Positions 52,624-64,000 of a DNA stretch of 64,000 nt are shown here, in pieces. Where the stretch lies: NCBI RefSeq assembly GCF_017876535.1, contig NZ_JAGIOF010000001.1, forward strand, positions 4,118,688 to 4,182,687, written 5' to 3'. Each line of letters starts with the position of its first letter. Positions within the stretch are counted from its first letter, which is position 1. The stretch comes from Paeniglutamicibacter kerguelensis. GTDB lineage: Bacteria; Actinomycetota; Actinomycetes; Actinomycetales; Micrococcaceae. Position numbers and translations under genes: made by a program. The notes under the pieces are model-generated. The model was not told the origin of the DNA, made no database searches, and worked only from the letters and a program-made list of their open reading frames with translations.

Positions 52624-52903
52624 GTACCGAGTCTATGACCGGCGGAGGCAGGTGCCTGTGATGCAGCACTCAAATCCTCAAATCAGTGAAATGGGCCCGA
52701 TTTCCGTCTTTTTCGGGTGTTCCGGGGCCGTTGCCCCCGTCTTTGCGGGGTTTCCGGGTTCCGACCGGCGGGGAGGGGCCCGGTTGGACTTCCGGGGCCG
52801 GGGCGCGTAGAGTTGTTTCTCGCGCCGGACACCGCAGCGTAGCCCGAAAGGGAAACGGGCGGGGGTTGGCGAGAAGGATTTTGGAAGAACACCGGATGTC
52901 GAA

Positions 52904-52932
52904 TTGACTCCGGGTTGCTTCCGGACTAAGGT
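52904..52932 (+). promoter_or_regulatory. Promoter of the first rRNA operon
   Basis: TTGACT (52904-52909), a 17-base spacer and TAAGGT (52927-52932) make a good sigma-70-type promoter. Transcription would start near 52938, exactly where identity to the second operon begins (52937). The stretch 52624-52903 upstream contains no gene. Confidence 0.75.
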
Positions 52933-53000
52933 AGTGAAGTTGCTCCAGAGCGAAGCGCCGGCGGTTGGTAAGCCCGGGTCGTGGAGGTTGGAAGCGTCTG

Positions 53001-53025
53001 TTGTTTGAGAACTCAATAGTGTGCC
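53001..53025 (+). promoter_or_regulatory. rrn leader antitermination/processing element
   Basis: TTGTTTGAGAACTCAATAG followed by TGTGCC resembles the BoxA-containing leader element of mycobacterial and other actinobacterial rrn operons. Its complement (GGCACACTGTTGGGTCC from 54920) occurs after 16S, so the same bases can form the 16S processing stalk. The second operon has the same element at 59720-59744. Confidence 0.65.
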
Positions 53026-53180
53026 AAGTTTGTTGATACCAATTTATTTATTTTATTGGTGAATGGTTTCAGGGTCCGCACCCCCGTGCGGGGACCTGGG
53101 GCAATTTGCCGGGATTTTTTTTACTTGGTGCAACCCGGCCGACTTTTTCCAGTCGGCGTGATGGTTGTGTCTGTATTTTT

Positions 53181-58405
<5,225 letters not shown>

Positions 58406-58445
58406 CCACAAACACCACACACATTGATGTGTGGCGAGAAACGCT

Positions 58446-58477
58446 GCGTCCACTATACGGTCCCGAAACAACAACCC
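58446..58477 (+). other. 3' strand of the 23S processing stalk
   Basis: The bases starting GCGTCCACTATACGG are complementary to 55064-55095 (29 of 32). A second small hairpin at 58547-58572 (CGCCGC-GGAGCA / TGCTCC-GCGGCG with one bulge) lies just before 5S and may mark its processing site. Confidence 0.65.
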
Positions 58478-58583
58478 ATTGTTTTTTCGCGGAACAACCA
58501 AACATGTATCACCACTAGTGATACCACTGTAACCCCAGGTTCACCACGCCGCCGGAGCATGCTCCGCGGCGGCGGTACAGGAG

Positions 58584-58700
58584 TTACGGCGGTCATAGCG
58601 TGGGGGAAACGCCCGGTCCCATACCGAACCCGGAAGCTAAGACCCACAGCGCCGATGGTACTGCACTCGGGAGGGTGTGGGAGAGTAGGACACCGCCGGA
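58584..58700 (+). rRNA. rrf: 5S ribosomal RNA, copy 1
   Basis: The 117-base gene runs from GTTACGGCGGTCATAGCG to ACACCGCCGGAC, whose ends pair. CCCGGTCCCATACCGAACCC and the loop E region are typical. The copy from operon two lies outside the window. Confidence 0.95.
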
Positions 58701-58711
58701 CCATTATTTGA

Positions 58712-58750
58712 CGGAAGGACCCCCGGGCCACGCGCCCGGGGGTCCTTCCG
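58712..58750 (+). terminator. Post-rrn hairpin 1
   Basis: A perfect 17-bp stem (58712-58728 with 58734-58750) with a five-base loop follows 5S by 11 bases, then CATTTAA. Probably the first terminator of the rRNA operon. Confidence 0.8.
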
Positions 58751-58795
58751 CATTTAACCCGCCCCCCGCTTTGTGCCCGTGGCCGGAAAACACCT

Positions 58796-58830
58796 GGCCC
58801 CGCACCCGCTGCGGGCCTTTTTCCTTTTAA
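58796..58830 (+). terminator. Post-rrn hairpin 2 with T-tract
   Basis: GGCCCCGC (58796-58803) pairs with GCGGGCC (58811-58817, one bulge), followed directly by TTTTTCCTTTT. Confidence 0.7.
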
Positions 58831-58860
58831 CCCCGGCCCCAGGCCGGGGCCTTTTTGCTT
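58831..58860 (+). terminator. Post-rrn hairpin 3 with T-tract
   Basis: CCCCGGCC (58831-58838) pairs with GGCCGGGG (58842-58849), then CCTTTTTGCTT. A standard intrinsic terminator immediately after the previous one. Confidence 0.75.
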
Positions 58861-58987
58861 TAACGGGTCCGCCGCCCGGGGTGCCCTGGCTGCACCGGGC
58901 CGGTGTCGGTGGTGGGGGTTGTGGGGGATGGGGGCGCTTCCCAGTCGGGTGCGGGGTTCCTGCCGGGCCTCCGGTGGCCGGCCCCCC

Positions 58988-59022
58988 GCCCCCCGCACGT
59001 TGCGGGGGGCCTTTTCCCTTTT
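58988..59022 (+). terminator. Post-rrn hairpin 4 with T-tract
   Basis: GCCCCCCGCA (58988-58997) and TGCGGGGGGC (59001-59010) form a 10-bp stem with a CGT loop, followed by CTTTTCCCTTTT. Confidence 0.75.
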
Positions 59023-59047
59023 AACCGCCCCGCCCCGCCCCGCCCCC

Positions 59048-59080
59048 GGCCCCCGCACGTTGCGGGGGCCTTTTCCCTTT
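59048..59080 (+). terminator. Post-rrn hairpin 5 with T-tract
   Basis: GGCCCCCGCA (59048-59057) and TGCGGGGGCC (59061-59070) share the CGT loop and the TTTTCCCTTT tail with hairpin 4, so one is likely a duplicate of the other. Confidence 0.75.
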
Positions 59081-59622
59081 AACGGGACCGCCGCCCGGGG
59101 GCCGGGGGGTCCTTCCCGGCCGGCGTCCCGTGCGGGCCGCACCGCCCCCGGGTGCCCGGGGTGCCCGCGGTGGGGGTTGTGGGGGATGGCGGGGTGTCCG
59201 CCGGCGCGGCCGGTGTCCCTGTCCGGCGCTTTGTCCTGGTCGGGCATCCTGGTCGGGCATCCCGGGGCGGGTGCCCTTTTGCAGTGCGGTGCGGTGTTCG
59301 GGTGCGGGTTTTGTCCGGTGGCCGGGTGTTGGGGTGGCGGGTGTTGCGGGGGTCACAGGGTGGTTTTTGGGGGTGCGGGGTGCTTTCGGGGCCCCGGCGG
59401 GGCGCTTGGGGCCGGTGCGGCGGGGTTTTGGGGGCGGGAGGGCCCCGATTTGCGCAAGCGGCCGAAGGCGTGTATTGTTTTCTGAGTTGCCGGGATGAGG
59501 ACAGCGGGTAAAGCCGCTGGGGATCTCCCGGTCGACCATCCTTCTTACCCCCAGCAAGTCACCGGTTTTTCCGGTGCCTTGCGGCGCGGTTCGGCGGGGC
59601 GGGTAGCACCGGTTGGTGCGAT
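59081..59622. other. Very GC-rich inter-operon DNA without a recognised gene
   Basis: The stretch is dominated by G/C runs and short repeats. Several open frames cross it, but none has a recognisable domain, a convincing ribosome-binding site or normal amino-acid composition. Parts repeat earlier sequence: the block at 59080-59100 resembles 58860-58880, and 59169-59189 resembles 58910-58930. Confidence 0.6.
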
Positions 59623-59651
59623 TTGCTCTTCGACACGCGGTGGGTTAGGCT
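59623..59651 (+). promoter_or_regulatory. Promoter of the second rRNA operon
   Basis: TTGCTC (59623-59628), 17 bases and TAGGCT (59646-59651) stand at the same offset from the repeat start as the first promoter, but differ in sequence and are further from consensus. The start would be near 59657. Confidence 0.6.
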
Positions 59652-59899
59652 GGATAAGTTGCTCCAGAGCGAAGCGCCGGCGGTTGGTAAGCCCGGGTCG
59701 TGGAGGTTGGAAGCGTCTGTTGTTTGAGAACTCAATAGTGTGCCAAGTTTGTTGATACCAATTTATTTATTTTATTGGTGAATGGTTTCAGGGTCCGCAC
59801 CCCCGTGCGGGGACCTGGGGCAATTTGCCGGGATTTTTTTTACTTGGTGCAACCCGGCCGACTTTTTCCAGTCGGCGTGATGGTTGTGTCTGTATTTTT

Positions 59900-64000
<4,101 letters not shown>

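Noticed and set aside
58730-59755. Several open frames of 80-260 codons in the spacer between the rRNA operons
   Set aside because: They are products of extreme GC content, overlap on both strands, have Pro/Gly/Arg-dominated composition and cross the terminator hairpins.

Overview
The window comes from a high-GC actinobacterium. Gene content, gene order and the 16S/23S sequences suggest a member of the Micrococcaceae (Arthrobacter in the broad sense, for example Paeniglutamicibacter or a relative). The genus is an inference that a 16S search would settle. Most of the window is ordinary chromosome. Genes are dense, often joined by 1-4 bp stop/start overlaps, and several have a -10-like hexamer 6-7 nt before the start codon, as expected for leaderless mRNAs.

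Layout. 0-5.6 kb: a divergent pair (DUF5997 protein and a LysR-type effector-domain protein without a DNA-binding domain) around a 16-bp palindrome, then a run of small metabolic genes (enoyl-CoA hydratase, alpha/beta hydrolase, PfkB sugar kinase, HAD phosphatase, glycerophosphodiesterase). 5.6-14 kb: an alpha-glucoside-type ABC importer without its own ATPase, an APH-fold protein, and a divergent HAD-GH65 fusion that probably phosphorolyses the imported disaccharide. 14-18.5 kb: an NCS2 uracil/xanthine permease and a TPP-riboswitch thiM-thiE-thiD/tenA salvage operon. 18.6-24 kb: aldehyde dehydrogenase, phosphoglucomutase, an emfourin-like inhibitor with its M4 protease, and a DUF4190 membrane protein. 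24.1-25.5 kb: an intact IS3-family element inserted in the loop of a bidirectional terminator. 25.6-38 kb: POT peptide transporter, amidase, rhodanese-pheA, lipid kinase, serS, HAD phosphatase, small membrane and lipoprotein genes, the yczE/MocR pair and ppa. 38-51.6 kb: the conserved actinobacterial block dacB, zinc protease, tilS, hpt, ftsH, folE-folP-folB-folK, DUF3180, two PH-domain proteins, DUF2520 and panC.

51.6-64 kb: a frameshifted nitronate monooxygenase, then two tandem rRNA operons. Copy one is complete (16S-23S-5S, no tRNA in the spacer). Copy two runs off the window within 23S. The copies appear identical from the inferred transcription start through at least 4.3 kb but have different promoters. 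Between them lies about 0.9 kb of very GC-rich DNA with no credible gene. It holds up to five successive terminator-like hairpins.

Functional themes are alpha-glucoside uptake and phosphorolysis, thiamine salvage, folate and pantothenate synthesis, peptide uptake, and rRNA production. No CRISPR array, prophage or classical defence island was seen. The observations most worth following are the possible split regulator at 1-1139, the protease-inhibitor pair at 21.9-23.4 kb, the insertion sequence that split a terminator, and the inter-rrn terminator array.
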